NCBI GenBank assembly: GCA_003024785.1
Contig: PUQB01000443.1
Span: 1 to 64,000, forward strand
DNA from: Selaginella tamariscina
Lineage: Eukaryota; Streptophyta; Lycopodiopsida; Selaginellales; Selaginellaceae
DNA: 64,000 bases
Reading direction: 5' to 3'
Both the position numbers and the translations under genes were made by a program. Shown here one piece after another: positions 34,481 through 46,228 of this stretch. Position 1 is the stretch's first letter. Each line of letters opens with the position of its first letter. The notes beneath the pieces are model-generated. The model saw only the letters and a program-made list of their open reading frames with translations, had not been told where the DNA came from and searched no databases.

Positions 34481-35440
34481 GCGTGGAGGATGGAACGAAG
34501 GCACAATGGTGACCCCCGAAAGCGTGATTGGGCCGCGCCAGGCAAGAGGCCTGTCATCAGAGGCAGCTCAGCATGAACGAACCAAGGATCACAGGGGGGG
34601 CGACCAAAGCCCGAAACTATCCAGACATAGTGGGGCGCAAAAACTAGTTCACCGACCACCAGCACGATTTCGAAGAGCCCATTTGGACACACCCCAGTTG
34701 GACGATCGCACCAATCAAGCAGAGCCACCCCAAGCCGGTATCAACATGAACCGATAGCTCTATATCAGCCCTGGCCTCAACGACAAGTACCCACTACCAC
34801 AGACGATCGGAGATCAGCCCTGGAAGTGGGGGGGGAGAAGCTCCAGCATAGACCCTCCTTGGTAAAAGTAGGAACGCAAAGTCCCAGGTGGGGGCGTGCG
34901 GGGCCAATATGGGGAAGGAGCGGTAGGAAGGGATCAATAGGTAAGGCTCTACAGTTAGAACCAGAAAAAGGCCCCACCAGGCACCATCAAGACTACAACA
35001 GGCGATGATAATGGACAAGTACAACGACGGGCAGTGACAGTAGCTGCTCTGGCCACCCAGACGGAGCACATGCCAAGGAATCCTAGGGTAGGGCAATCAA
35101 ACCACGAGTTAACACAATAGGGAAGATGGAGCAGTTGGAAGCAGGATCTCCAAACACACATGTGGCCAGCTGACAGGATCACATGGTTCACGAGGTTGGA
35201 CCGCATGCATGAGGCACGTACTACAAAGACAATGATGGTCGGGTGGCACCATCATTGTGTATCTGGGCACAGGGATAGCCACGCCAGTCACCTCGGAGGA
35301 TGTCACAAGGACTGCCATGACACCTATACTCGGGAAGGAGGTGTACAATGCCACACTTCTATTGCCATGACTACAAGGTGGACGGAGAGGAATCAGCCGG
35401 TGGTAATCAAAGAGATTCGTGTGTTCATTGAGGGCCAGGA
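34481..35440 (+). other. Family 1 internal spacer between protease and ORF2
   Basis: The stretch is GC-balanced with many short frames, including an Arg/Gly-rich one at 34826-35008. I find no reverse transcriptase, RNase H or integrase motif in any frame. If nothing has been deleted here, family 1 goes from protease straight to ORF2. Confidence 0.45.
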
Positions 35441-35845
35441 ATGAACAACGAAATTGGTGTCGCCCAGGCACTCAGGTTCAAAGAATTAATCAGGCAACCC
35501 AACATTCGGCGAGTCAGGAGACATTTACGGTTGGACGAATTCTTTGACTTTCCGCGGGGAGAGGTGGAGGACCCAAGATTCGTCAAGAAGGCCAGGCAAT
35601 TTATCCAGTCAGCGGAACTAGTAGTTAGTCAAACCAGGCGGAGGGGGATACAGTTCTGCATGGATGGGAGAGCAGTCTTTCGCATTATGTTCAACGAACT
35701 AGCGATAGTTTTTCGACTACCAGGGGACGGCTTTTGCCATAGGGGAATGTTCGGACACGGAGATCAACAACCCACCACCACAGGGACCCGTGGCTATGAG
35801 GAGGAAGCAACTGAGTTCATAGTGCTTCATGCTTACGGGAGTTCA
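35441..35845 (+). pseudogene. Family 1 ORF2 N-terminal domain (best-preserved copy)
   Basis: It is an open frame: MNNEIGVAQALRFKELIRQP, NIRRVRRHLRLDEFFDFPRG, DPRFVKKARQFIQSAELVV, QFCMDGRAVFRIMFNELAIV and FRLPGDG. It is 135 or so residues of ORF2 before the frame runs into an inverted gag/LTR piece at 35846. Function unknown; four other copies in the window keep the same blocks. Confidence 0.6.
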
Positions 35846-36463
35846 TGTTGCTCGTCCATCTCTATTTCTTCGAATGAGTTAATCCCGGCTCTTCATTGGG
35901 CTACCACTCTACTTGCTACAATGAAACTCCATCTGTGTGTAACTATCTATCCCTTCATGGTCGCCACAATGGTTGTCGGGGACTCGCATGCCAGATGTGA
36001 TGCTTCTCAGGAAGCTGCAATGGTCACTAGGACGCTGGCGAGAGCGTCCAACCCTGGGGGTTCGACCGGCAAGCCGGGCCTTACCTCAGAAGTAATGGAA
36101 GGTATTGGATGGCCTCTACCCAGACACTGCGAGGCCCATGTACAGGTGGAGGGGAGTTCTACCTAGATGACTGGGTAGAGAGTGCTGCGGGGCCCAGGAG
36201 TCAGGCAAGCGGGGAATGCACACTTGTGGGGTGACTAGAAGGAAAATGATATATGTTGTCTATCTGAGTACAAACTATCTCCGACAGTGGAGAAGAATAT
36301 GACGCAGACTCGACTCCAAAGACCCTGACCCACTACCCGCCTCCGGCTATATAGTGGGTTACCTACCGCTAGACCCTAGGTACAGGTGGCGCCTTCTCAC
36401 TGGTCTATCGCCTGGTGACAGAGTCCTGCCTGCCACATTATGTGCCTCCCCACGTGTGCTGTC
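35846..36463 (-). mobile_element. Family 1 gag start (inverted) and truncated LTR
   Basis: 35846-35969 is the reverse complement of the gag N-terminal region (compare 38420-38541). 35970-36463 is an inverted LTR starting TGGTTGTCGGGG and broken in U3 at CTTGGTACCG, where it is joined to inverted gag. Confidence 0.65.
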
Positions 36464-38541
36464 CCTTGGTACCGACCGTCTCTCCTTTCTGGTCGGTCTT
36501 GGAGCATCCGAGAGGTTTTTCCTCATCCAATGTGGTATCGTTCGCCTCCTCCGCTTATGATTTGTCCTGCACCTTCCTTTCTTGGCGTCTTTCAGCTTCC
36601 CGCTTTTTGGCCTTCTTGGCGTACCGGTAACTTGTCAAACGTTCGGTCGTCATCCAAGCCGATCCACTTGCGGATTTCTGGCCACAGCCCTTTTGGTACC
36701 ACATTTTCTTGGTTAGGTCAACTGGGGCGTCTCTTAGCCGGGTGATATACCCCAGCATGCAAACCATGTACTCGTCGACCGACTCTCTTGCTTTCTGTTT
36801 CAAGCTCGTTAGTCTTGTGGATCACCTCCTCTTCACTCTTTTCCTCCCGGAAGGTATCAGAAACGCCCTTTGTGCGGTTTCCCAGCGGGCTTCCTTTGTT
36901 CACCTCGTGGAATTGCATCCACCAGGCGTGTGCCTTCTTGTCTAGTGCATGCGAAGGCACTCAACTTCTTATGATTGTCGCTCACACTCCGGAGTTCGCA
37001 CACCTGTTCGAACTTGTGTACGTTTGGTCTGCGTCTTCCCCCTCGCTCACGGAACGCAGGTAAGGGCGATTTATGGTGCTCTCCTGCATCTGATTGAGCA
37101 CTCAGGCTAATAAGGTGACCGGGTCTTCCCATGGCGTCCCGTTGTGCCTAGAAGTGTTCGATCCGGACCCTCCGCTTCGACGTGGTGTAGTCCATGTCCT
37201 GGTATTCTGCAGGCACCTTTCTCCTTCCTTGCGGCCCGCCCTGGGGTGACAGGACGGGCTCCTCCCGGTTCCCTCGGGGGCCCCGCGCAACCAACCTGAC
37301 GGCTGGTGGTGCGGCTTACCTTGGCTGGACGGTTTTCCCTCCTCCAGCGAGTAGTTTTGTATGACCATGCGCGAATCCCCCTGCGACGTCTAGATGGTCG
37401 TGATCGATGGGGCATTCCTCCTCGCCCGAGACGGTATCCCCCCGTTGGTGATGGTTGCGGCTCTGCCGTGTGCCCTGGCGGATTTCCCTCGCGGGCCGGT
37501 GCGATACTAGTCGCTCGGGGAATCTCTCCTGCCCTTGGACGAATTCCTCTCGTCCCTTCTCCAAGGTAGCCACTGTGTGGCCCCTCTTTCTGGTGCCTCC
37601 TCCCAGTCCGTCAGCTCGTCGACGTCCAGTCGCCTCTGTGCAGGCGGTCGTCCCATGTGTACCCCGGCCTTCCGAAGCCTTGGGTTCTCATCCTGGTAAC
37701 CACCCTGACCTGCTGCATCGTCCGATCGGCTGAACTCCTGGTGCAGAGGTTGCCTTGTTGGCAATCGATGCCCCTCCTACGGGGCTTCCCGATGAGGCTC
37801 TTCCTCCCCTCTTTCCGGCAGACACGGGCCCCCCGTCACCCTGATGGGTGACGATGGCCCTGGGTTTCCTATCTTACCTCCATCGTGGCGCTTCACGTGG
37901 GCTTTGGCTCACGTCCCCCGTCGCTATCCGTGTTGCTTTCGCCCCTCGAGATTCTTGCCTCCGTCGCAGGCCTGCCCTTTCCTTGGGGTTGTCCTGGGCG
38001 AGTTTCCTCTTCAGGGGTACTCGTCAAACACTGGTTCTGTCTTGGTATGGGGGCTCTTCGTGGCCGTCACTTTTACCTAGTCGAGAGGCGGAGGGCTTTC
38101 GTCGTCTTGCCATCCATCCCACTCTGCATCGTAGGTTACTGTCGGCGAAATCGCCCATCCGTGCTGTTCACCTGCATGCTGCCGTGCCTGGATTGTCGTC
38201 CGGACGTGCTGCGGTTCCTTCATATCCTTCTTCATCGTCAGCAGCGTCTGACCGCCTCTATCGCTGGTGTGCCGAGTTTACCGCTGCTCAGAGATTCGGC
38301 CATGCGGCATTACGTCGTTCCTCGGGTAGGTGAGGTAGGGGCTGATTGCGGCAACCGAGGTGCCTCACCGCCTTCCATTAATCTCCCTCGGCCGGCCCAT
38401 TGCATTCTCCTGGCCAACTGTTGCTCGTCAATCTCTATTTGTTCGAATGAGTTAATCCCGGCTCTTCGTCGGGCTGCCACTCTACTTGCTACAATGAACT
38501 CCATCTGTGTGTACTATCGATCCCTCCGTGGTCGCCACAAA
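36464..38541 (-). pseudogene. Family 1 gag polyprotein, inverted (copy 3)
   Basis: From 38504 leftward it reads MEFIVASRVAARRRAGINSF then EQIEIDEQQLARRM. A charged region follows, with EFSRSDDAAGQGGYQDENPR and RRLDVDELTDWEEAP. The gag core near 37060-36560 is VHKFEQVCELRSVSDNHKK, HAWWMQFHEVN, VSDTFREEKSEEEVIHK and APVDLTKKMWYQKG. The 3' end is cut by the fusion to a partial LTR at 36463. Its 5' LTR is the next feature. Confidence 0.75.
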
Positions 38542-39206
38542 TGGTCATTAGGGACTCCGCAAGCCAGATGATGCTTCTCAAGAAGCTGTAGTGGTCGCTA
38601 GACGCTGGCGAGAGCCTCCAACCCCAGGGGTTCGGTCGGCAAGCCGGGCCTTACCTCAGGGTAATGGAAGGTATTGGATGGCCTCTACCCAGACACCGCG
38701 AGGGCCCGTGTACATGTGAGGGGGAGTTCTACCTAGATGACTGGGCAGAGAGTGCCCAGGAGTCAGGCAAGCGGGAATGCACGCTTGTGGGGTGACTAGA
38801 AGGAAAATGGATATATATTGCCTGTTTGAGTACAAACTATCTCCGACAGTGGAGCAAGATATAAGACGCAAACCTGACTTCAAAAAGACCCTGACCCACT
38901 ACCCGCCTTCTGGCTTTTATAGTGGGTTACCTATCGCTAGACCCTAGGTACAGGTGGCACCTTCCCACTAGTCTGCCGCCTGGTGATAGAGTCCTGCCTG
39001 CCACATTTATGCGCCTCCCCATGCATGCTGTCCTTCGTACCCTGAGTAGTTGGTCCGAACAATCGGATCTACGCCCGGTTACGTTGCCGCCTAACATCAA
39101 TTGCCATCAGTCCGTACCTGAAGTACTGGCACTTCGTCCCGCTGCTCGTCCGCGCCGGTGGACGTCCTTGGCTGGCCATGTGATGGTGTCGGGCCACCGT
39201 CAACCA
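38542..39206 (-). mobile_element. Family 1 LTR, inverted (5' LTR of the inverted gag)
   Basis: On the plus strand it runs from TGGTCATTAGGG to CACCGTCAACCA, about 665 bp, with the TATA-like box near 38918 on the minus strand. The start of plus-strand ORF2 sequence directly follows it, another inversion junction. Confidence 0.75.
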
Positions 39207-40619
39207 AGACAGATCCTCGGGGTAGTTAGCGAACGGTCTTTGCAGGGCCTGGGAGGAGTCACGGTAAATTGGGCTGACTGCCTTAAGCAATACTTGGTCC
39301 CAACTCTAACCAACGGAATTCACGGAGTTTGGACCAGGACTGAGCAAAGGCTTTCCATGGCCGGCCACATCGCGATTATGACCACAGGCTGGTTTGGCTG
39401 GATGACAGTTAGAGCAGCACCACCACTCCAAACGAGGGACAAAGAACAGAGGAGGAAAGGTCAGTACAACCGTAGGGAGCAGCCAGGACCCCAAGTCGAC
39501 AAAGGAACACGCAGAGGGTAGCCCCTTCCCTGACCAAGAATCACCAGAGCATGGCACCTCGGAACCTATACATGCGATCCCCCTGGCTGTAGGATCCCAC
39601 TACCACCGGAATCCCTGACAAAAACCTCTGAGCAATCAATTGGACCTGGCCAGGAGAGGAGGGAGGCAAGTTCAAGGATGAGTCAAAAGGTAACTACCAA
39701 CATTTCCAGGCCAACAAACTATGGGCCTACACGGCCTATACAAGCTCGGAGAGACCTTTGACCAACTAAAGAAAGCAATGGCGATATATGACAACCTTAA
39801 TCTCCTAGCTATGGCGAAGGAACACAATGACATAGTGGCGAGCTCATGAACGACGCTAGAAAGCATGGAAGGATACCCAAAAAGCTAAGGAACTGCTGTG
39901 TCAAGGGGGCCGATTATGTATGATAACATTAAAATAAAAAGGACGCTGGGAACTCTAGAGTGAGAGGCAACAAAATTCTGGAGGTTATATAGTGAGTGCG
40001 AAACCCTCCTAAGGCTACTCGAGGACGACCGGCAAGCCCATAGCCAAGCCATAGCAAGAAGGACCAGCAGGTACACGAACTTAGATCCCAAATAGAGTGG
40101 GGGAGCGGGGAGCTCGCAGAAGCACAAGCAAAACTGACGGCAGTCAGAGAAGAGTTGGGAACAAGGGCTTAACTCGCAAGGCCAGTACCACACCTTACGG
40201 CCAGCCAGCCGGGACCCCTACTCGAGGAGCCAGAGGCAAGTGGCATAGTACTGTCAAGTACAAGACAGGAGCACGGCTCAACCAGGAAATCGGACCCACC
40301 ACAAATCACCGCCTCAGGGCTGAGGGAGCACGCCCGACAACAAGCCCAATTACTCACAACAAGGAAACATGAGTTACAGCACTCACTCAAGCAAGTCTAG
40401 GGGATGGAGGCTCAGGTAAAACACGCACAGGAACAGCAAGAGGTAGGGTTCCAGAGGGAGCTACAGAAGGTACCAAGCTATAGGAGGCAATGATCGCAGC
40501 CCGGAAGCAGAAGCTAGCCATTGTAGAAAACGAAGCCGCTACCTATCGTAAACACTCGGGCATAGCCTAGGGGGAGAGCACATGGCCCGAGGATGTGCCA
40601 ACGAATAAGTCCGGGCATC
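39207..40619 (+). pseudogene. Family 1 ORF2, middle and coiled-coil C-terminal part
   Basis: It aligns with 29030-29340 at its start and with 9801-10819 further on, which shows that the N-terminal domain and the coiled coil belong to one ORF. Frames show HGRPHRDYDHR, heptad-like charged stretches, and HMARGCANE at the end beside the LTR. It is heavily interrupted. Confidence 0.55.
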
Positions 40620-41303
40620 TGGTTGACGGTGGTCTAACACTGTCAACGACCAACTAGTGCGGACGAGCGACGGGACGAAGCGCCGGATAAGGTACCGCAA
40701 GTACGGACTGATGGCGACAAATGTCAAGCGGCAGCATAACCGGGCATAGATCTGATCGTCCGGATCAACTACGCAGGGTACACAAGACAGCACACGTAAG
40801 GGAGGCGCATAAATGAGTCAGACAGGACCTATCACAGGGTGGCAGACTAGTAAAGAAGCACCACCTGTACCTAGGGTCTAGCGCTAGGTGACCCACTATA
40901 TAAGCAGGAAGGCTGGTAGTGGGTTAGGGTCTTTGGAGAGTAAAGTTTGCATCTTATATCTTGCTCCCTGTCGGAGGTAGTTTGTACTCAGGTAGGCAAT
41001 ACATATATATAAATACATGCTCCTTCTATTCACACTTATTGGTGATTCCCCTCTTGCTCCACTCCTAGGCCAACTAATGCACTCTACTAACCACCACAGC
41101 AATACCCTAGGAGAACTCCCTCACCCCTATACACGGACCCTCACGGCGTTTGGGTAGAGGCCATTCAACACCTTCCAGTACTCCCGAGGTAAGGCCGGCT
41201 TGCCGGTTCGGACCCCAAGGTTGGACACTATCCACAGTGTCCTGGCGACCATCGAGGCTTTCTAAAAAGCACCACATCTGGCCTATGAAGTCCTTGACGA
41301 CCA
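40620..41303 (+). mobile_element. Family 1 LTR (copy 5), 3' LTR
   Basis: It runs from TGGTTGACGG to TTGACGACCA (684 bp), with CACTATATAAGCAGGAAGG near 40894. It follows ORF2. Confidence 0.8.
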
Positions 41304-41600
41304 CTAGCCTTCCTGCTTATATAGTGAGTCACCTAGCGCTAGACCTAGGTACATGTGGCACTTTCTTACTGGTCTGCCGCCCTATGACAGAGTCCTATCC
41401 GTCTCATTTTTGCGCCTCCCTCACTCGTGCTGTCCTGTGTACCTGGGTAGTTGATCCGAATGATTGGATCTATGCCCGGTTATGCCGCTGCCTAACATCT
41501 GTAGCCATCAGTCCGTACATGCGGTACCTTCCTTACCCGTTGCTTCGTCCCGTCGCTCATCCACGCCAACTGGTAGTTTAACGATGTTAGACCACCATCA
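41304..41600 (-). mobile_element. Family 1 LTR, partial (U3), inverted
   Basis: It is the reverse complement of the U3-TATA half, beginning at the TATA box (CTTCCTGCTTATATAGTG) and ending ACCACCATCAACCAG. It lies tail-to-tail with the plus-strand LTR and belongs to the inverted ORF2 that follows. Confidence 0.7.
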
Positions 41601-42990
41601 ACCAGATGCCCGGACTTATTCATTGGAACGTCCTCGGGCCATGTGCTCTAGATGTCCACCCCGTGGTGCTCCTAGTACATGGTGATTTTGCTCTCCGTTG
41701 CGGCTAGCATTGTCTTCAACATGGTGGTGGTCACCCTCCCATAGCGCAATCACTCTCCGTAGCTTTGCCTTGGACCCTGCATGTTGCTCCCGAATTTGCT
41801 TGAGCTGGACCTCCAGTTCCTAAGTCCGTTCTTGCAAGTATTCCAACTCTTGTTCCCTTACTGTGAGGAGTTGAGCCTGCAGTTGAGTGTGTACTTCTAA
41901 CTCCATGGTGGTCCGTGGTGAGTCTTGCGGGGCTTCAACCAGTCGGCGTTTCTCGAGTGGTCAGAATGGTACTATAGCTCCATATAACTCGGACGTGGAT
42001 CTCTCCAAAGAGGACGCGGCGGTGACTTCGAGCTGGCTGGTGGCCCGGTGCAGTTCTTCTTTGGCTGTTACCAGCTCTTGGTGGACCTGGGTGAGCTCTG
42101 CCTCACGCTGCTCAAGTGCAGAGCCTAGCTCAAAAACTTGTTGCTCCTTCTCTGCTGTGACCTGCTCAAAGTCCCGTCCTAGTTGGTCGTGGAGCTTTTG
42201 GATGTGGTCGTACTTGATCTGGAGTTGATCTAAGCTGTCGGTCACCTGTTGGCACGTCTCCTCTGCTTGCTTTCTCCTGGCTTCCGCGATCTCCCATAGT
42301 TGGACCCCTTAAGAAGCTGTTCCGAATACCCCGGGCCTCCTTTTGAGCGGTTCGGCAGCTGTCCGTGAGCTCTTGTACTATTGCATCATGTTCCTGCGGT
42401 TACTCCCAGGAGGTCTAAGTCGTTGTACACCGCTACGGCCTTCTAGATTCGATTGAAGGCCTTGGACAGTTCGATTGCACTATAGTGGGTCCATTGCCCC
42501 TTTGTGTTTGTAATATTTGTACGCCCCTTCAGCACGTTACCTGTGTCTTCCTTGTGCCCACGTTGTTGGCCTGCGATGGGCCGGCAGGACACTCCCCCGT
42601 GTTCCACGGCCCTTGGTTGGTGGGCCTCTGCTAGGGGAATTGCCAGTGTGGACTCCGTGGTGGAGGCCTTCGCTCTTTTCCCTGTAGTCCCCTTCCCATA
42701 GCTTGCTCCGCAAGGGAGTCTTTTCTTGCCTGTTTTTGTGAGGACTCTGGCATGTTCGGCTGCTTCCCTTTATCGGTTTGGCTGGGGCTTGCCTGCTCTT
42801 CTGCCCCCGACTCTTCGATGGTGCTCAAATGGATTGCTTTGGCAGGGGAGTCGGGCTTCGACTAATGATCCAAGCGATCATCAACTGAGGTGGCCCGCTG
42901 TCGTGAGTCTTTGTCCGGTTCTCTTTCAGATCCCATTGATGCCGCGAGTCAGGGCCGGATCATATAGTGCCTGAGGCAGTCCACCCATCC
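41601..42990 (-). pseudogene. Family 1 ORF2 coiled coil, inverted (clearest copy)
   Basis: A 94-residue open frame at 42245-41961 is a clean coiled coil: MTDSLDQLQIKYDHIQKLHD, DFEQVTAEKEQQVFELGSAL, EQREAELTQVHQELVTAKEE and LHRATSQLEV. Upstream a Gln/Ser-rich low-complexity frame (42828-42631) reads STIEESGAEEQASPSQTDKG. Order and orientation match ORF2 running toward its 3' LTR. A structural or RNA-binding role is only a guess. Confidence 0.6.
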
Positions 42991-43504
42991 ACAACAACTC
43001 CTTCCCAAGCGCTACAGAGGGTGTTCGCCAGTCGCGGGCACACACGTCTCTGTTCTTCTGGTGAATATGAACACTTGAGTGCCAGGAACTCGTCCAGTCA
43101 TCCCTTCCTATATGAGAGTCTGGACATTGCTATCTCATCCCGGTTGGTGGGAACCACTAGTAGGATAGGATCGCGGAGCTCGTGGCTCCCAAGTTCTCCA
43201 GATTTGAGTTGATCCGACCCAACGTTGAAAGGGTTCAGAAGCAAATGCAGCTACTCAGGCTTTTGAGGCCTCATGAGGAGAAGTGGAGAAGCCCGAATTT
43301 GCAGTGTGGGCCAGCCACTTCATCCAGACAGTATAGCTGGAGACAGGGAAAACCAAGCGAGCAAAGCTGCGATTAGATTAGGCAGCGCAGCGGGCTTCTG
43401 CATCGATCTCAATCAGCTGGCCGCACTGTTTTACCTACTAGAGAGCAGCACACTCTTGAAAGAACTGGAGGATGACGTGGACGAGTTCCTGGCATTACAA
43501 TGTT
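42991..43504. pseudogene. Inverted duplicated ORF2 N-terminal fragments
   Basis: 43010-43160 matches ORF2 on the minus strand (as at 11513-11570). From 43182 the plus strand reads MAPKFSRFELIRPNVERVQK and FYLLESSTLL. The two pieces meet near 43163. The plus-strand piece ends at the family 2 insertion at 43505. Confidence 0.5.
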
Positions 43505-45273
43505 TATCAGAGTTTTAACCAAAGGGTCAACACGTGGCAACACGTGACTGCCAGGTGGCCATTTGGCGTCATCACCCTGTGTGAGCAACGCTAAGTTTCC
43601 AGAACAACCCCAACGACCCCTAGGGTTAGACTCTAATGCCCAAGTGGACAGGAGACTTAGGGTTTAGCCTAAGTCTCCCTAGAATGTCTGTCCCCAGAAC
43701 CCTTGAGGGATAACCCCAGTTGACTTAGGGTTTAGCCTAAGTCTCCTAGAATGTCTGTCCCCAGAACCCTTGAGGGATAACCCTAGTTGACTTAGGGTCT
43801 TGCCCTAGAAGACCTAGACAGACTCATGTCCTAACCCCCTTCAAGGAGACGTGTGTTCCACACATACCCCCATGACAAGCTAAGGCATCGTCACTTACCC
43901 TTGAGGAATCACCCTCATCCAGGAGTACAACCCCTTTAGGGAGACAAGGGTATCATGAACCATGACTAACCCCTAAGGGTTTGAGTGGCCAAGTTATACC
44001 CTAGACCTAGGGCTAGTACTTAGTGAGGACACGAGTGTGCGCCGTAGGCGGACACGAGTGTTCTGCTAAGCAAACTCCCTAAGACTAGGTTTGGGATAAC
44101 CCTAAGCACATGACCTTGCGAGTGCCTCACGAAAGGGCTCTTGCTAACACGCTTAGGTTGTTCAACCCTTGAATTCCAAGGAGAACACTCCCCTAGCCAA
44201 GTGTGCCAAAGCACACCTAGTTATGAGACCTAACCTCCCTTGAGCAAATGCCCAAGGCTTAGCACCCTAGCGCGAGCACAGCATGTCTATTTGTCAGAGT
44301 ATCCAACCCCTTGGCGACAAGCCCATGACATAACCCAAAGGGCGTGCCTCAGGCGTTGTACCATGTGACGTTTAGCCCAGTGTCACATCTCCATGTGACA
44401 CTGCCTTCCCCAATGTGGGCTATCATGCCATAGCCCTTAGATTCAAGAGTTGCACCAAGTGCCACAAACGTGGCTCCTAAATGCCAACTCTAGAACCCCT
44501 TTAGTGAACCCTTAGGGAACTAGGCAACGTGAACCTGTCAAACAAGATCCCCAACCCACAGTTGGACAAGGACACGGATGTGCCTTGCTTGGCCATGTGT
44601 ACTACACCTAGTTTGACATGGAGGAGGAGGCTGGAGACAAGCCTCTACCTCTGCTTCTTGGAACATGCATTCCCACAAGACCTCCCAGGCATGGATTCGC
44701 CAACGTTAAGGGTAGGCTACCCGAAGGTGGGACGTACCCCTGGCATCTGGAAGTTAGGGCGGCACAACAGAGGGTTGTGCCTTAACGACACAAGCTAGGA
44801 GCTTGCACCGGGAGAAGAGTAACGAGCTCAGTCATGAACCCAGGAACCCTCACTCCTATACTACCTTATTTATGTGACAGAGGCCCCCCCCTGTTTTCCT
44901 ATTTACATAAGTGGGCTAGCACTGAAATCTCATTCCCAGAGGAAATATACTTGGTGAGTTATCCATCGACCCCTAACCCTAACCTGTCAAACCTAGGGGT
45001 ATTTCTAAGCATATATGACATGCCGAACTCAGCAGAAACTAACCATTAACCCAACCAGGACACGAAAAACCAGGGTAAGAGTTTTCTAGAAGGTAAGTTC
45101 TAGCTTCGCTTAGAGTTTCCTGCAAATACCTAATGACACCCGGCCGGACCATCACTAATACCAAGTGCACTAAGCGGGCCTGTTTCCTACTACATCTAGA
45201 GTTATCAACATAGTACAGTAGGTAACAACAGTCAACGTCCAAAGTAAAGGGTCGAGTCATAGTAAAAACTCAT
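43505..45273 (-). mobile_element. Family 2 solo-LTR-like element, inverted full form
   Basis: On the plus strand it runs from TATCAGAGTTTTAACC to CATAGTAAAAACTCA, about 1.77 kb, matching 22879-24652 in reverse complement along its whole length. No coding potential of its own is convincing. Its right end is fused to the next family 2 piece in opposite orientation. Confidence 0.75.
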
Positions 45274-46228
45274 CAAGTATATTTCCTCTAGGAATGAGAT
45301 TCCGTGCCAGCCCACTTATGTAAACAGGAAAACAGGGGGGGGCTTTGTCACATAAATAAGGTAGTATGTAGGAGTGAGGGTTCTTGGGTACATGACTGAG
45401 CTCATTACTCTTCTCTCGGTGCAAGCTTTAGTTTGTGTCGTCAAGGCACAACCCTCTGTGTGCCGCCCTAACTTCCAGATGACAGGGGTATGTCCCACCT
45501 TCGGGGTAGCTTACCTTAACATTGGAGAATCCATGCATGGGAGGTTTGTCGGAATGCACATTCCAAGAGCAGAGGTTGAGGCTTGTCTCCAGCCTCCTCC
45601 TCCACGTCAAGCTAGGTGTAGCACTCATGGCTAGCAAGGCACATCCGTGTCCTTGTCCAACTGTGGGCGTGAGATCTTGTTTGATATGTTCACATTGCCT
45701 AGTTCCTAAGGGTTCACTGAGGGGTTCTAGAGTTGGCATTTAGAGCCACGTTTGTGGCACTTGGTGCAACTCTTGAATCTAAGGGCTATGGCATGATAGC
45801 CCACATCGTGAAAGGTAGTGTCACATGAAGATGTGACAATGGCTAGACGTCACGCGATACAACGCTCGAGGCATGCCCTTTGGGTTGTGTCTTGGGTTTG
45901 TCACCAAGGGGTTGGATACTCTCGCAAACAGACATGCTTGTGCTCGCACTAGGGTGCTAAGCCTTGGCATCGGTCCGAGACAGGTTAGTCTCATAACTAG
46001 GTGTGCTTTGGCACACTGGCTAGGTGAGTGTTCTCCTTGGAATCCAAGGGTTGAACAACCTAAGCTTGTTAGCAGGAGCCCTTTCGTGAGGCACTTGCAA
46101 GGTCATGTACTTAGGGTTATCCAAACCTAGCCTTAGGGAGTTTGCTTAGCAGAACACTCATGTCCTCACTAAGTACTAGCCCTAGGTCTAGGGTATGACT
46201 TGGCCACTCAAACCCTTAGGGGTTAGTC
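45270..46228 (+). mobile_element. Family 2 element, truncated, plus orientation
   Basis: It matches 23197-24200 (from CTCATCAAGTATATTTCC to CCCTTAGGGGTTAGTCGT) and lacks both termini. With the inverted copy just upstream it forms a large imperfect palindrome. Confidence 0.7.

Noticed and set aside
37848..38571. 228- and 161-codon plus-strand frames
   Set aside because: They are antisense to the inverted family 1 gag N-terminal region, whose sense frame is supported by other copies.
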